Assembly: GCA_036924285.1 (NCBI GenBank)
Contig: JAYKYS010000040.1
Span: forward strand, 222,210 to 286,209
Length of the DNA: 64,000 nucleotides
Source of the DNA: Asterella californica
Lineage: Eukaryota; Streptophyta; Marchantiopsida; Marchantiales; Aytoniaceae
Reading direction: 5' to 3'
Part shown: positions 1 through 10,200 of the stretch, piece after piece
Numbering within the stretch: position 1 is the stretch's first letter
Layout of the letters: each line of letters begins with the position of its first letter
Notes under the pieces: model-generated
Told to the model about the DNA's origin: nothing
The model's database searches: none
The model's input: the letters and a program-made list of their open reading frames with translations, nothing else
Position numbers and translations under genes: made by a program

Positions 1-1046
1 TTCTGCGGCTGCGTCTTCCTCGGCTTCGACTTCTGGGAAGACGAGTCAAATGGTGCGTCTTCGGTCTTCTGAGGCACAGATGCAGTACTAGGGACCATGG
101 CGATCTCATAGAGGTCCGGGGAAGTCGCTTCCTCCACGGGAAATACCTGGGAAGACGGCTCGTCTTCCTGTCTTCCAGAAGACATCATGTCTTCCGGGGC
201 ATCTTCTGGAGTCTTCTCGTCTTCCAACGCTGTCACCACCAAGTGTACAGCGAGATCGAACTCCTCCTTCTCCATTCCGGATCCAGTCGAGGGTGCTGGG
301 ACTTGGGAAGATGCGGTTGCAAGTGTCGGAAGTGAGGGAAGATCATAAAGTGTCTTCACTCCTTCTATCTGTCTATCCAGGTACCTGAACATGCTATCTC
401 TGCATTCCACCAACCTCGTCTTGGACCCGCTGTCCCATTCCCTAGCTAAGGTAAGTAACTTCTTACCCGCGGTGAAGTTGAACTTCTTCCGAAGCGCTTC
501 TACCGACTGAGCTAGCATCTTCCGAGCACGAGCTTCCGCTGCTTCCCTCTGCGTCTTCTCCACTGCAGCTCGCGCTTCTGCGGCTTCTCGCTGCATCTTC
601 CAAGTGGTCTGCTCTTCTGCGAGGGCAGTGATCTTCTCCCGTACTCGGAGAACTTCTTGATCACGCTGCTGTACTCGGGTCTGCAACTCCTGGTTGCTCT
701 TCCGAAGTTGCATCGATTCCTTGGCAGAAGCGGTTGCTTCCGCCTTGTACCTGACTGCAAGCTTCTCCATCTTCTGCTGGCTGTCTTCCTGTCGCAGCAA
801 GGTGCGCAGGCCGAATCCAGGCTGTAGAGGCTTCTCCTGTGCCCTCGCTCTCCTTTCCAGCAACTCCATAGCGGGCTGGATCTCCTTCTGGAAGTAGGCA
901 CTGAACTCCTCCAGTCGTCTTCCTGCAGAAGACAAGTTCATCCCCACCACTCGCTCGATGGTGTCGACTTCGTCTTCCAGAGGCAAGGGAGCCTCTTCCA
1001 CCACTACGGCCTTCATCTTCTGCGCACGAGAAGAAGCTACTCTTTC
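1..1046 (-). pseudogene. C-terminal coiled-coil and acidic tail of Gag-like protein of left-edge element, cut by window edge
   Basis: A second minus-strand frame stays open for 348 codons from 1,046 to position 1 with no stop, and takes over where the upstream frame becomes senseless. Its first part is Ala/Glu/Gln/Lys/Arg-rich and heptad-like (EEQTTWKMQREAAEARAA, KTQREAAEARARKM), a clear coiled coil over roughly 1,010-500. A conserved-looking block (KKFNFTAGKKLLTLAREWDS) follows at about 490-425. The rest is a Glu/Asp/Ser/Pro-rich low-complexity tail coded by repeated gaagac and tcttcc. The related piece at 48,631-49,304 shows the original end, with a stop after EIATEQSE. Coiled coils in retroelement Gag proteins typically mediate multimerisation; here that is inference. 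Near position 35 this copy lacks about 20 bp relative to the other, so its own end is probably shifted. Confidence 0.55.
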
Positions 1047-2082
1047 TCATCTTCCGGGGTGGAAGACTCCTCGTGGCAGGAGCGGCTCTCCTCTTTGCGC
1101 TACCTCGCATCGCAGTAGGAGTACCCATCCATCCTTCGTCTTCTGGAGTCTTCGAAAGACTCCCAGGTGTTACAGAAGCTGTCTTCTGCTCCGATCGGGT
1201 ACTCAGCAAGTCTTCCTCCGAGTCCGACTCCGATCCTGAATGGATGAGGGAGATGGGTGTCCTCGGTACACTTCTGTGACCCATCTTCCTCACTGGCGTG
1301 GCGTCTTCCGAGATCTCCTCCTTCACCTCCTGTCGCTCCGTTGGCCCATACACTGCCAGCTGATCTTCCCTAAGATCCCCCAAGTAGCAGAAGAAGGGCG
1401 TCAGATGTCCTCCCGCCGGGGTACCCAAGTATGCTAGCTCCGTCTGTACATAGTTGTGGATATACGCGCCCCAGTAGATTGGCACTCTGTCATCCCACAC
1501 TGATTCCAGGAACTCCACGTCCTGATCTCCTAAGTACCTTGTCTTTTGCGCTTTTCCCTTGGGGAAAAGATGCAAAAACAACTTCGCCAGAAGTCGCTTC
1601 TTCGGCTCCCGGTAAGACTCTATCTTCCAACCGTTCCTCCCCTACCTGTCTTCCACGAAAAGGCAGGTGGTACTCCCAGGCACATGCCATGAACTCACAA
1701 TCCTAGGCAAGATCTTCTTCTCGTACCAATATCCTCGGTTCTCGGTCTCAGGCCTGTGAAACGCCTTACGCCACCAGTCTTCTGTCCAGGAAGATGATCT
1801 TCCCAGAGCAACTCCTGCCTTTGCAGGTACACGGTTACGCGGTGGTAACGCGGCCCATACCTCCTCCAGAGGCCTTTGATCTGCGAGGTTCCAGTCCCAC
1901 AGGAAGAAGTCGAGACCCAACTCCTTGAGGAAAGGAGTGACCTCGGCCAATTCTGTCGCTGGTAACACCAAGCCTCGCGAATGCATCGACATACCTGGAA
2001 GATCTGCTGCACTAAACCACAAGCACCTACTATGAGCTGAAGGCTCAGTTCTTCCCGAGTGCCCACAGTCTAGCTTCCACTC
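1047..2082 (-). pseudogene. N-terminal half of Gag-like protein of left-edge element (one stop, then frameshift)
   Basis: One minus-strand frame is open from 2,082 to about 1,047 apart from a single TAG at 1,642-1,644. No ATG stands at the upstream limit; the first in-frame Met codons are near 1,992, so the start is uncertain. The protein begins with a Trp- and Pro-rich region (SWTEDWWRKAF, GYWYEKKILP), continues through HLFPKGKAQKTRYLGDQ, and then has a Ser/Glu/Asp stretch (SGSESDSEED) and a basic patch (RKMRK). I do not recognise a named domain with confidence. Position and composition suggest a Gag-like or plant-mobile-domain-like protein, but this is only inference. Around 1,030-1,050 the coding sense passes to the next frame, implying a one-base indel. 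The copy is therefore broken at least twice. Confidence 0.5.
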
Positions 2083-3985
2083 TCAGAAGACGAAACTAGT
2101 CTTCCAGAAGACAGCTACTCCGTCTTCCGGGATTCTAACAGTACTTCCTAGATAGCTCTCGTCTTCCGAGCTATATCTAAACAATCCTATCTAAGCAAGG
2201 CCTCGCATGGATTACCAAGAAGACAACCCACCTTGCATTACATCCTACTTCCTATCAGAAGATACAAGATATGCGAGAAGTAGAGTATGAGAAAGGTTCA
2301 GAAGATGGTTGCGGGCTCCTGCGGTGACAGTGGCCTCTGGGAAGACACTTGGGACAGCTTCCGATTCAATGTCGTTCTCGGAAGACCTCCCGAAGTCAGA
2401 CTTCCCTTCACTGGTCTCACCTGTCTTCTTCTTCCTACGCGCAGTCTATCCTCACAACAGACTCAAGACATGTGCACTCTGTTCTTCTGACTTCTCACCT
2501 CTCATACGCACTCAGAAGAAGTTTGCTGCATGATGGGAAGACATGACCCTCGACCATTCTCTCCGGATTCTGCCAGCAATACTTCTCACAACTCTCTTCT
2601 AAGTTCGGGAAGAAGAAGGAACGGCTGCTATGGATCGGACAGAATAGACCCGAATGGACCCTCACGTCTTCTCGCTCATTTTGCCAGCCTTCCAGTCTTC
2701 TAGTCTCTCTAGGAAGATGTGGAGTTGAGAAGCTTGGAAGACCGGGAGGCACAGGCCTAGTTCCCGAGTTCCAACTTCTCGAAATAACACAACAACTCAC
2801 CACACCACTCAGGCTTCGTACCAAGTCGCTCTAAACACAAAAGCAAAGCAAATCCACTCTTGATACGAATTATGTTCAGTCGACTTCCGAAGACAGTCTT
2901 CCGAAGATGTCTTCCGAAGACAGTCAAGTTCAAGAAGCGTCTTCCGAAGATGTTCCCATCTTCCGAATCGTCTTCTATTCCAAGTTTCGGGGGTAGAGAG
3001 GTAAGGGGGTAGAGAAATTGATAGTTGGGTTCGCCAATTTGAAGACTAGGGGTAGGGAAGCTCGAATTGAGCTCGGGAAGAAGCAAGGAGATATCTTGAC
3101 AGAAATTGGGCAGCGCTTCCGCGCCCAATGTCTCAAACAGAAAGAATGGGGGGTGAGGTAATCGATCAGGCTGCCTGCACACAATCAAGGAAGCGCTGGG
3201 AGTACCAAGAAAATGGCGAGAAGAAGTGGGAGGGGGAAAAGAACAGGGGGAAGAACCTCTACAGTCTTCTTCGGCTCCCGAGTTGCCTTCGACCTCCGCG
3301 CGCTTCTGGTTCTTGTACTAGCTTCCAATGCGACTCCTCTCGAATGCGCCTGTTGTCAATTTCGGTCCATACCTCGATTCTACCTTCGCTTCTACTCGCC
3401 ACTCTCCACTGTCAACTTCTCGGAAGCTCCACAAAAATGCCTTCGCTCTCTCTGCTGTTTGTGCTCCCGCAATCCGATTTCACCCTTCGCCTAGCTGCCA
3501 ACTTACTCTCTCCTACCTCGATGTCTTACTCGATTCCTCTCTCAATGCTAGCTCGAAGTTCACTCTCTCAATCGATCTTCTTCAGGCGCACTGTGCTGTG
3601 GGAAGTTGGAAGGTGGCTAATGTGCTTCCTCACGCATCTTCCCCGCAGATTAAGGGTTTCGACCCTAGGTGTCTTCTTCGACCTACCTACCACCTGGGTG
3701 CTTACTTAGTAGGTACACCTACTTGTTTATCCGAAAACTCGTGGTCAGGCCTTCGTGATCGCTGTCTTCCGGAAGACAGGTGTCTTCCGCCGTCTTCCCA
3801 TCTTCTGAAGATGCAACTGGGAAGATGATCTTCCGAAGACGGTCGTCTTCTGAAGAAGTCAACTTCTTATTACAAACAGCTCTTAAGATCATCTTCCTGT
3901 TAAGGAAGACGTAACCTTAAGTAACAACGCTTCTTCAGTTATATAAACAAGTCATTATTCTTAAAAATTTCAAAAATTCGTGCAT
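2083..3985 (-). other. Non-coding leader of left-edge element, saturated with GAAGAC/GTCTTC
   Basis: No reading frame here has protein-like character on either strand. The stretch is dominated by the hexamer GAAGAC, its complement GTCTTC and one-base variants (GAAGAT, ATCTTC), often paired into palindromes. The clearest are the perfect 18-mer CTGTCTTCCGGAAGACAG near 3,763-3,780 and the chain of CTTCCGAAGA units at 2,884-2,960. The motif density drops abruptly near 3,960, at the start of AT-rich sequence. I infer leader or LTR sequence of the left-edge element because it lies between an LTR tip and a Gag-like frame. Confidence 0.45.
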
Positions 3986-4125
3986 CCTGTAATTTGTGGG
4001 CACCACAGTACAGTTAAGTTTAATCATAACTAATTTTAGCTAGTCACGACTAACTTGATATCTCCTTAAAGTACTTAGACAACAAATAAACATTAAACTT
4101 CTTATGTGTAACATAGGTCGTTACA
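3986..4125 (-). repeat. LTR tip of left-edge element, related to gypsy A/B/C LTR
   Basis: On the plus strand this ends ...CTTATGTGTAACATAGGTCGTTACA. Its last 22 bases or so are the same as the ends of the A and C LTRs at 7,251 and 55,388. Further in, the LTR words TTAAGTTTAATCATAACTAA, TTTTAGCTAGTCACGACTAA and CTTGATATCTCC match with scattered changes, and about 40 bp present in A are missing. Homology stops near 4,000. The LTR of this element therefore shares only its first 120 bp or so with the gypsy family. The inner limit of the LTR is not resolved. Confidence 0.6.
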
Positions 4126-4126
4126 G

Positions 4127-5330
4127 ACCCCGTTCACTCTTCACGTTTCTTTCATGATTGTAGGCAGTTGTTAGCTACAACTTCACCTCACATTTTCAAA
4201 GAAAGCACGAGCTTCATGTGCATCAAGTTTCCCTCGATCTGCTATAATCTTCTCTATGCATCCATGATGACAAATGACTTCCTCCAACAAAAATCGACAT
4301 ACTCTTTCTGTAGACTTATTCAAAGCGTCCTCCCTTCAACTTGGTTTGATAGATCTTCTCGAGCAAACACTAAGTAACACATTTGTCATAATCCTAACGC
4401 AAAGATCACTAAGTCTACGACCCACTTGAAGTGGATTGCCAAAAGATATGTAGGATGCAATTCGGTCTTGATGTCGGATGTTCGAATACATCTGACATGT
4501 CACACAAGACTCCACAAAAGAACAACGTCCTTAGACATATTTCTCCATCAGTACCGCTCTTTCAGTTTGGCAAAGATGAACCAAATTTCTCTATGTTCGA
4601 TCCGTAGACTATCGTGAAAAACCCTTAGTAGCTTCTGTTGATCCTTCTTGTTGCAAATTAGTCGTATCGCTGCTTCGTTCGTTTTCATAGAAATTTGTCT
4701 TGTAATATAAACCCATAGGCCTTTCTTTCTCCCATAAATCAAAACTCCTCATCAGTCCAACCAACTTGTTTGGTTAGCGTCCAAAATACCTCCTAGTGTT
4801 TAGCAAATATCCTTTGTATAATTCTTCAATGAAAAGTTTGTTCACCCTCCTTGTATGTGCAACAGTATAAAACTGTGCATCCACATCGTCCGTATCATCT
4901 ATATCTCTTCCTCCTCGTTGTACTGTGCTTGTGATAGCATGTCAGCTACTGGATTCTCCTTCCCTGCAATGTGTTTGAACTTCGAGTTGAGCGATTGATG
5001 TATGCGGTCCATCTCAATATTGTTATATCTGGGGTTGTGCAATTCGTTATCATCCCTAGAAGAGACAAACAGTCTATCTCAACCACCACTATGCACGAAT
5101 GAGATACTCTTTTTTTGTCTTCATGATTGAAACTACTCCTTATAACTCCTCTTGACCTGCGGATAAGCGCTTAGGACCTTAGCTCCAAACCGCATGACAA
5201 ATCTATCTCCATCTACATTATCTTATTCAACAGCCTATCTGATCGTAAGAGGATTAGTATCCACGATAAAAACAATCGACCTATCACATTTGTAATCCAC
5301 CCTCCTAGCACTAGAGGAGACAATAACAAC
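4127..5330 (-). pseudogene. Decayed old-family gypsy integrase and RNase H (relict G)
   Basis: Minus-strand fragments in changing frames read as a Ty3/gypsy polyprotein. The integrase core word IADRGKLDAHEARAFFE lies at about 4,180-4,250 and an FAREDLSNQVEGRTL block at 4,320-4,375. HFKWVVDLV, with the first catalytic Asp, is at about 4,420-4,440. The HHCC side (QQKLLRVFHDSL...WFIFAKLKERYWW) is at 4,540-4,660. The RNase H end FKHIAGKENPVADMLSQA is at about 4,930-4,990, RFVMRFGAKVLSAYPQVKR at 5,160-5,210, and VDYKCDRSIVFIVDT at 5,250-5,300. Stops and frameshifts are frequent. The integrase is cut off at 4,126 by the neighbouring LTR tip, so that element landed in or recombined with this one. 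It belongs to the same family as 17,150-22,600, and both differ from A/B/C. Confidence 0.75.
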
Positions 5331-6334
5331 ATCTTCAACTTTTGCAATGCTTCGGTGTGCTCCTCCTCCCATCAAAACTTATGACTCTTTCTCAATAGAT
5401 TATATAGCGGATCCGTCATATGGACGTAATGAGGAATCCATATATGAGAGAAGATACACACTCCTTGAAATCTTCGTGCCTCTGTTAAGGAGTTGCAGAT
5501 CTCATTCATTCTCTCAATCGCGTCAATTTTGTTCAGATCTTATTTTCGTCCCAATGATCCATAAAGATGTTTGAAGATAACATCCTCCTTAACTCAAATG
5601 TAAAGTGCATCTGGAGATTGTCCATAACTTGGAGATAAAGTTTCAGCCATACACTGTGGTGTTGTCCTAAGACGAGAGCCAAGTCAACTATCACTAAGAG
5701 AATATTACTCCATGTTGAAGTTTAACGATAATTTTATGGATTTATGCTCATTGATGTCTATGGCTATATAAGGTACATTGTTTGAGCTCCTATTGTGACC
5801 ATGAATCTTCCTGTATGCACCTAGCACACCCTCTCACTTATTCTTAATCTGAGTTGCATCTATGTCTGATCCCTTTGAACACAAATATACTTGAATTCTT
5901 GAAGTTCGAATAGCAAGATTGCACATGCTTGCAAGACTTGTATTTGCTCTCTATTCTTCAGTTTCTAAACTCTTCGTCTTTATTAAATGAACTACTTACC
6001 AAAGCTTCCATGTGCAACAACAACTCTTTATCGGAAATTACCTGACGGAGGAGCAAGTCCTGAGCTCTCATCTGCATCTGGGAGAGGTAGAATCCACTGC
6101 CCATCGAAAGAACTTGGCATTGGTACAATCAGACCACTGAAGTTTCATTCTTCTATACTATGGTCGTTAAACAATGTAGAATCTTCGAGACTTGAATCCA
6201 TAATTTCTCACAAGTTCGAAAGAGGAGCATATCTGATTACTTGACCTGATCACAAAGACAGAAGGTGAAAGAATTGTTGTTGCTGGCTGTCCGCATTAGC
6301 ACGTCCGGGTTTTTCTTATGCTCCTCGCCTGTAC
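5331..6334 (-). pseudogene. Probable reverse transcriptase/upstream remnant of relict G, up to insertion point of element A
   Basis: Following the order integrase, RNase H, reverse transcriptase on the minus strand, this stretch should hold the RT of relict G. I could not read convincing RT motifs, so the assignment rests on position only. A plus-strand frame at 5,987-6,244 lacks recognisable features. Element A begins at 6,335 and the interrupted sequence resumes at 15,097; GTAC is present on both sides. Confidence 0.35.
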
Positions 6335-7251
6335 TGTAAACCCTCCGCGGTCCTATCGATCAACTACCCCCCGATCTCTCAACCTCCACGATCGTCATCC
6401 ACGAATCTGCAACATGTCGGGCCTGTCTCTCACTCAGGGGTCACCTCTGATGGCTTTGATGGAAGCACACCATGAATCTTGAAGGGAAAAATGCTAAGTT
6501 CACTCTCATTCATACACCCACAAACTTATCAACTAAAATCTCCATAATCTCATCCACTAAAATCCTCCATTCTAACGACGTCTCTCAAGTTCTCACATGC
6601 TAAAAATGTCCCACACTCTCTATATTACTCAAGTTGTCATTACGACAATGTGAAAACAAGGATGAGGAGCTCTTCTCTACTCCTCTATTTATACATTCTA
6701 GGTTTTTACTTTGGTACCCTCCGGTAACTCAGCCGTAACTACTTTTACCGGGTTTTACTAAGATATTACTTAAGGTAAAAGCATTGATCACATGGGCTTT
6801 TTACCTTTTCACATGGGCTTATTCCTTCAAAGTCAACAACTTCTAGAAGGATTCTGGAATATTCTCAAGGAATCTCGAATTTCCACCCCCCCTCTACACT
6901 AGGACCCACTAAAAAGGAAACATGTGGAATCTCTTCTTGTTTTTAATGCCCACAAAGTCCACAACTTTAATCCAACCACTAATATCAAGTCAAAAAGGAG
7001 ATAAGGGATACTTTCCACCCCCTTTCTACCTTTTAGACAAGATGACAAGATAGTAGTGCTCACTCTTTAGCAAATATCTGAATTCTGCCAAAAGTACAGC
7101 TAAGTTTAACCATAACTAACTTTTAGCTAGTCATGACTAACTTGATATCTCCCAAAAGTACTTTGGCAGCAAATAAACATTCTCAACACTTAGTTAGAAC
7201 TAAACACCTTACTAATAGACAAACTTCCTATGTGTAACATAGGTCGTTACA
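6335..7251 (-). repeat. 3' LTR of element A (917 bp)
   Basis: This is the direct repeat of 14,180-15,096. On the element strand it starts TGTAACGACC and ends GGAGGGTTTACA. A TATA box (TATAAATA on the element strand) lies near 6,686-6,693, consistent with an LTR promoter with U3 toward the TGTAAC end. It is followed outward by the target-site copy GTAC. Confidence 0.95.
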
Positions 7252-7264
7252 TTTTACCCCCGGA
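7252..7264 (-). promoter_or_regulatory. Polypurine tract of element A
   Basis: On the element strand GTCCGGGGGTAAAA directly precedes the 3' LTR, the expected position for the plus-strand DNA primer. The same tract precedes the 3' LTR of B at 38,573-38,584. It is missing from copy C because of an 84-bp deletion. Confidence 0.8.
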
Positions 7265-10200
7265 CTAAATTTTCGCTCCGTCCTCGGAGTGAAGAGAGAA
7301 CTTCCGTCGATGAAACAACTTCAACTTGTCATGGTTGACCCGATCGAATCTCCTTCCTCCCAGCTCCTGAAGGTCATATGTGAAGTTGCTCCACACCTTA
7401 TCTACAACAAAAGGACCAAAATATCTCGGAAGAAACTTCTTCCTAGCCCTCTTGAATCTGATAGCATCATACAACATAACCCAATCTCCGACTTGAAAAG
7501 GTTTTACCTCCCTCTTGCCCAACCGTTTGTCGTAACTCTTCTTTTGATACGCCTGAGCTCGTTCCATCCGGATCATTGCTACCGCTCGGGTCTCTTCCAA
7601 CTCCATGAGTTGCTCCCTTCTTGATCTGACCACGTCTTCTCCTCTCGACCTCTTCAACTTTCGTTGAATAGTTTGAAAAGTATCCAATTCAAATTGGATC
7701 GGCAACTTGGACTCCACTCCATAAACCAGTCGAAATGGGGAGTACCCAGTAGAAGTCTTTGTTGTCGTTCGATACTCCCATAAGATGGCATGTAGCCTCT
7801 TATCCCAAGTATGTTTCGCAGTCTCAACACCAGCATCTTTGGCGAGCATCATACAAAGTGTAAGATTGGTCTTCTCCGCAAGACCATTAGCATTTGGTTT
7901 GTATGAGGTCGTTACTCGTGGCTTGATAGAAAAGTGTTGTAGCATAGCAGTAGTCATGCTCCCTACAAACTCTCCTCCTCTATCTGAGACCAACTCTAAC
8001 GGACATCCAAATCTCGTGATGATCCTCTCCCATAGGAATCTACCGACTTCTGTTTCATTGGTCTCTCTCAAAGGTCTAGCCTCTACCCACTTGGTACAAT
8101 AGTCAGTGGCGACTACAATGTATCTATTGCCTCGAGGTGTCTTATTAAGAGGACCTACAAAGTCAATACCCCACTTCTCAAATGGTCCTAACACGGGAAT
8201 TGATCTTAACGGAGGTGTTCTAGTAGACTTCAGAGCAAATGCTTGACATACGTCGCAAGTTTTGCAATAGTCTAAACACTCTTTGAAAATCCCTCTCCAG
8301 TGGTAACCCGCATCCAAAATCTTGAAGGCTGTTATCTTACCAGCAAAGTGACCTCCGCAAACAGTGCCATCGTGAAACTCGTGCATCAGCTTGAACGCCT
8401 CCTTCTGACCAACTGCTCTCCTTAGTAACCCATCTGCTCCTTGATGAAATAGAATTCCCTCCACCATGGTGTAAGGTTTGCATCTCTTGATCAACGCGTT
8501 ACGTTCTCGGGTATGCATACCTTCTGGAAAAGAGCCATCTGCAAGGAAACTCCAAATTTCCTTGTACTCGTCCGGTATCTCCTCAATGCTTGTGATGGTC
8601 ATCAGATGCTCGTCTGGAAATGAATCATCAAACGGTTCTTCTCCCTCATCATCATAAGCCCTCGACAAAAGATCAGCATTTGCATGCTTTTTCCCTGGTC
8701 TATCTTCAATCACGTAATCGTATTCTGTTAGAAGGATCTTCCAACGAGCAATACGACCTTCGGCATTAGGCTTATTAAAGATATACTTTAAAGCCTTGTG
8801 ATCTGTGACTATGGAAAATTTCCCTCCTAGCAAGTAATGTCGGAACTTCTTCAATCCAAAGATCACCGCTAATCCTTCTCGTTCAGTCACGGAGTAATTC
8901 TTCTCCGCTGGCACCATCTGCCTACTAGCATAAGCTATAGGATGATCATGCCCATCTTCATCTAACTGACTTAATGTACACCCGATAGCTACATTGGAGG
9001 CATCCGTATACAGAATAAATGCTTTACTCCACTCAGGTTTAGCAAGTATAGGAGCTGTCACTAATGCCTTTTTCAGCTCCTCAAATGCTTCCTTTGCCTT
9101 CTGATCATGCACTATCAAGTCAAAATCAACTCCCTTCTTCATGTACATAGTCAAAGCTATTGCTTTGTTTGAGAAGGAAAAGACAAACCTACGATAATAT
9201 CCAACCATGCCAAGAAACTGCCTCAACTTTGTCAAGTTGATCGGAAATGGAAGATCCACAATCTTCTTCACCTTCTCAGGATCTACCGCAATCCCATTCT
9301 TGGAAATGATGTGCCCTAACAGCAGACCTTCTTCGCAGCCAAAGATGCACTTCTCTGGATTTAGAGAAGCGTTGGCTTGCTCCAACCGCTGCACTTTGAT
9401 CACATGATCAAAGTGGTCCTCCTTTCGTCCGTACACACAGAAATCGTCAATGAAATCCCGAACAAACTTCCCTATGAATGGTTCAAACACCTTGTTCATG
9501 AACCTTTGAAACGTGGCCGGAGCATTACACAATCCGAATGGCATCACCCGAAATGCAAATGTTCCCCAAGGAGTAGTGAAAGTAGTCAACTGTTGGTACT
9601 CCTGTGCTATCTTGATCTGGTTATACCCACTATAACCATCACCAAAGCTGTACCACTCATGACCAGCAACTTCCTCCAAAATCTCATCTATAAATGGTAG
9701 AGGATAATAATCCTTCTTGGTAACTGCATTCAGCTTCTTATAGTCTATGCACACTCGCAGCTTACCATTCTTCTTCTTGACAATCACAATGGGTGAAACC
9801 CATTCTGAGTTCTCCACCTCATAGATGAAACTCGCCTCCCTCAACTTGTCTATCTCCTCCTTGACCATCATTGCTGTTGTAGGATTGACCCTTCTCTGCT
9901 TCTGTCGAACTGGTCTTGCGTTCTCCTCCAATTCGATTCGATGAGTCTCGAGAGTCACCTCCTTCAAATCCTTGTAGCTGAAAGCAAACACATGGATATA
10001 TTTTCGAAATATATCTAGGAATCTACTTTTCTCCTCTTGAGTGACATTAATACCAAACTTCAGGGTAGAGAGTCTTCTCACAATCTCTGCCTCACTCAAC
10101 TCTTCTTTGTCAGGATCTTTCTCCACTGCTGGTCGAGGCAACAAGTCAATAGCACTAAGCTGATGTAATGATTCATCTCGACCAAATCCTTCGTCCTCAG

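Larger units (their letters stand above)
1..4125 (-). mobile_element. Left-edge LTR element, partial (coiled-coil Gag-like ORF, GAAGAC-rich leader, LTR tip)
   Basis: This is a minus-strand unit running off the left edge of the window. Reading leftward from 4,125 it has an LTR-like tip beginning TGTAACGACCTATGTTACAC, a TATA-like TTTATATAAC near 3,940, a leader of about 1.9 kb packed with GAAGAC/GTCTTC, and then a long frame for an acidic coiled-coil protein (2,082 to 1). The LTR tip matches the gypsy family of the window, but the interior does not. No primer site or reverse transcriptase is visible here. A 674-bp relative of the coding part sits inside gypsy copy C at 48,631-49,304. That it is an LTR retrotransposon is inference from the LTR tip and the arrangement. 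It could instead be two adjacent unrelated pieces. Confidence 0.5.

Noticed and set aside
512..901. Minus-strand frame of 129 codons, Arg-rich
   Set aside because: It is a shadow of the coiled-coil frame, which is continuous from 1,046 to the edge.
3128..3709. Plus-strand frame of 193 codons in the left-edge leader
   Set aside because: Composition follows the TCTTC-rich DNA, no domain or conserved motif is visible, and overlapping frames are open by the same bias.
1..3960. GAAGAC array as a cloning or synthetic construct (BbsI sites)
   Set aside because: Spacing is irregular, variants are common, and a diverged relative exists at 48,631-49,304, so it is natural repeat evolution.
5987..6244. 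Plus-strand frame of 85 codons next to element A
   Set aside because: It lies opposite the expected sense of relict G and has no recognisable feature.
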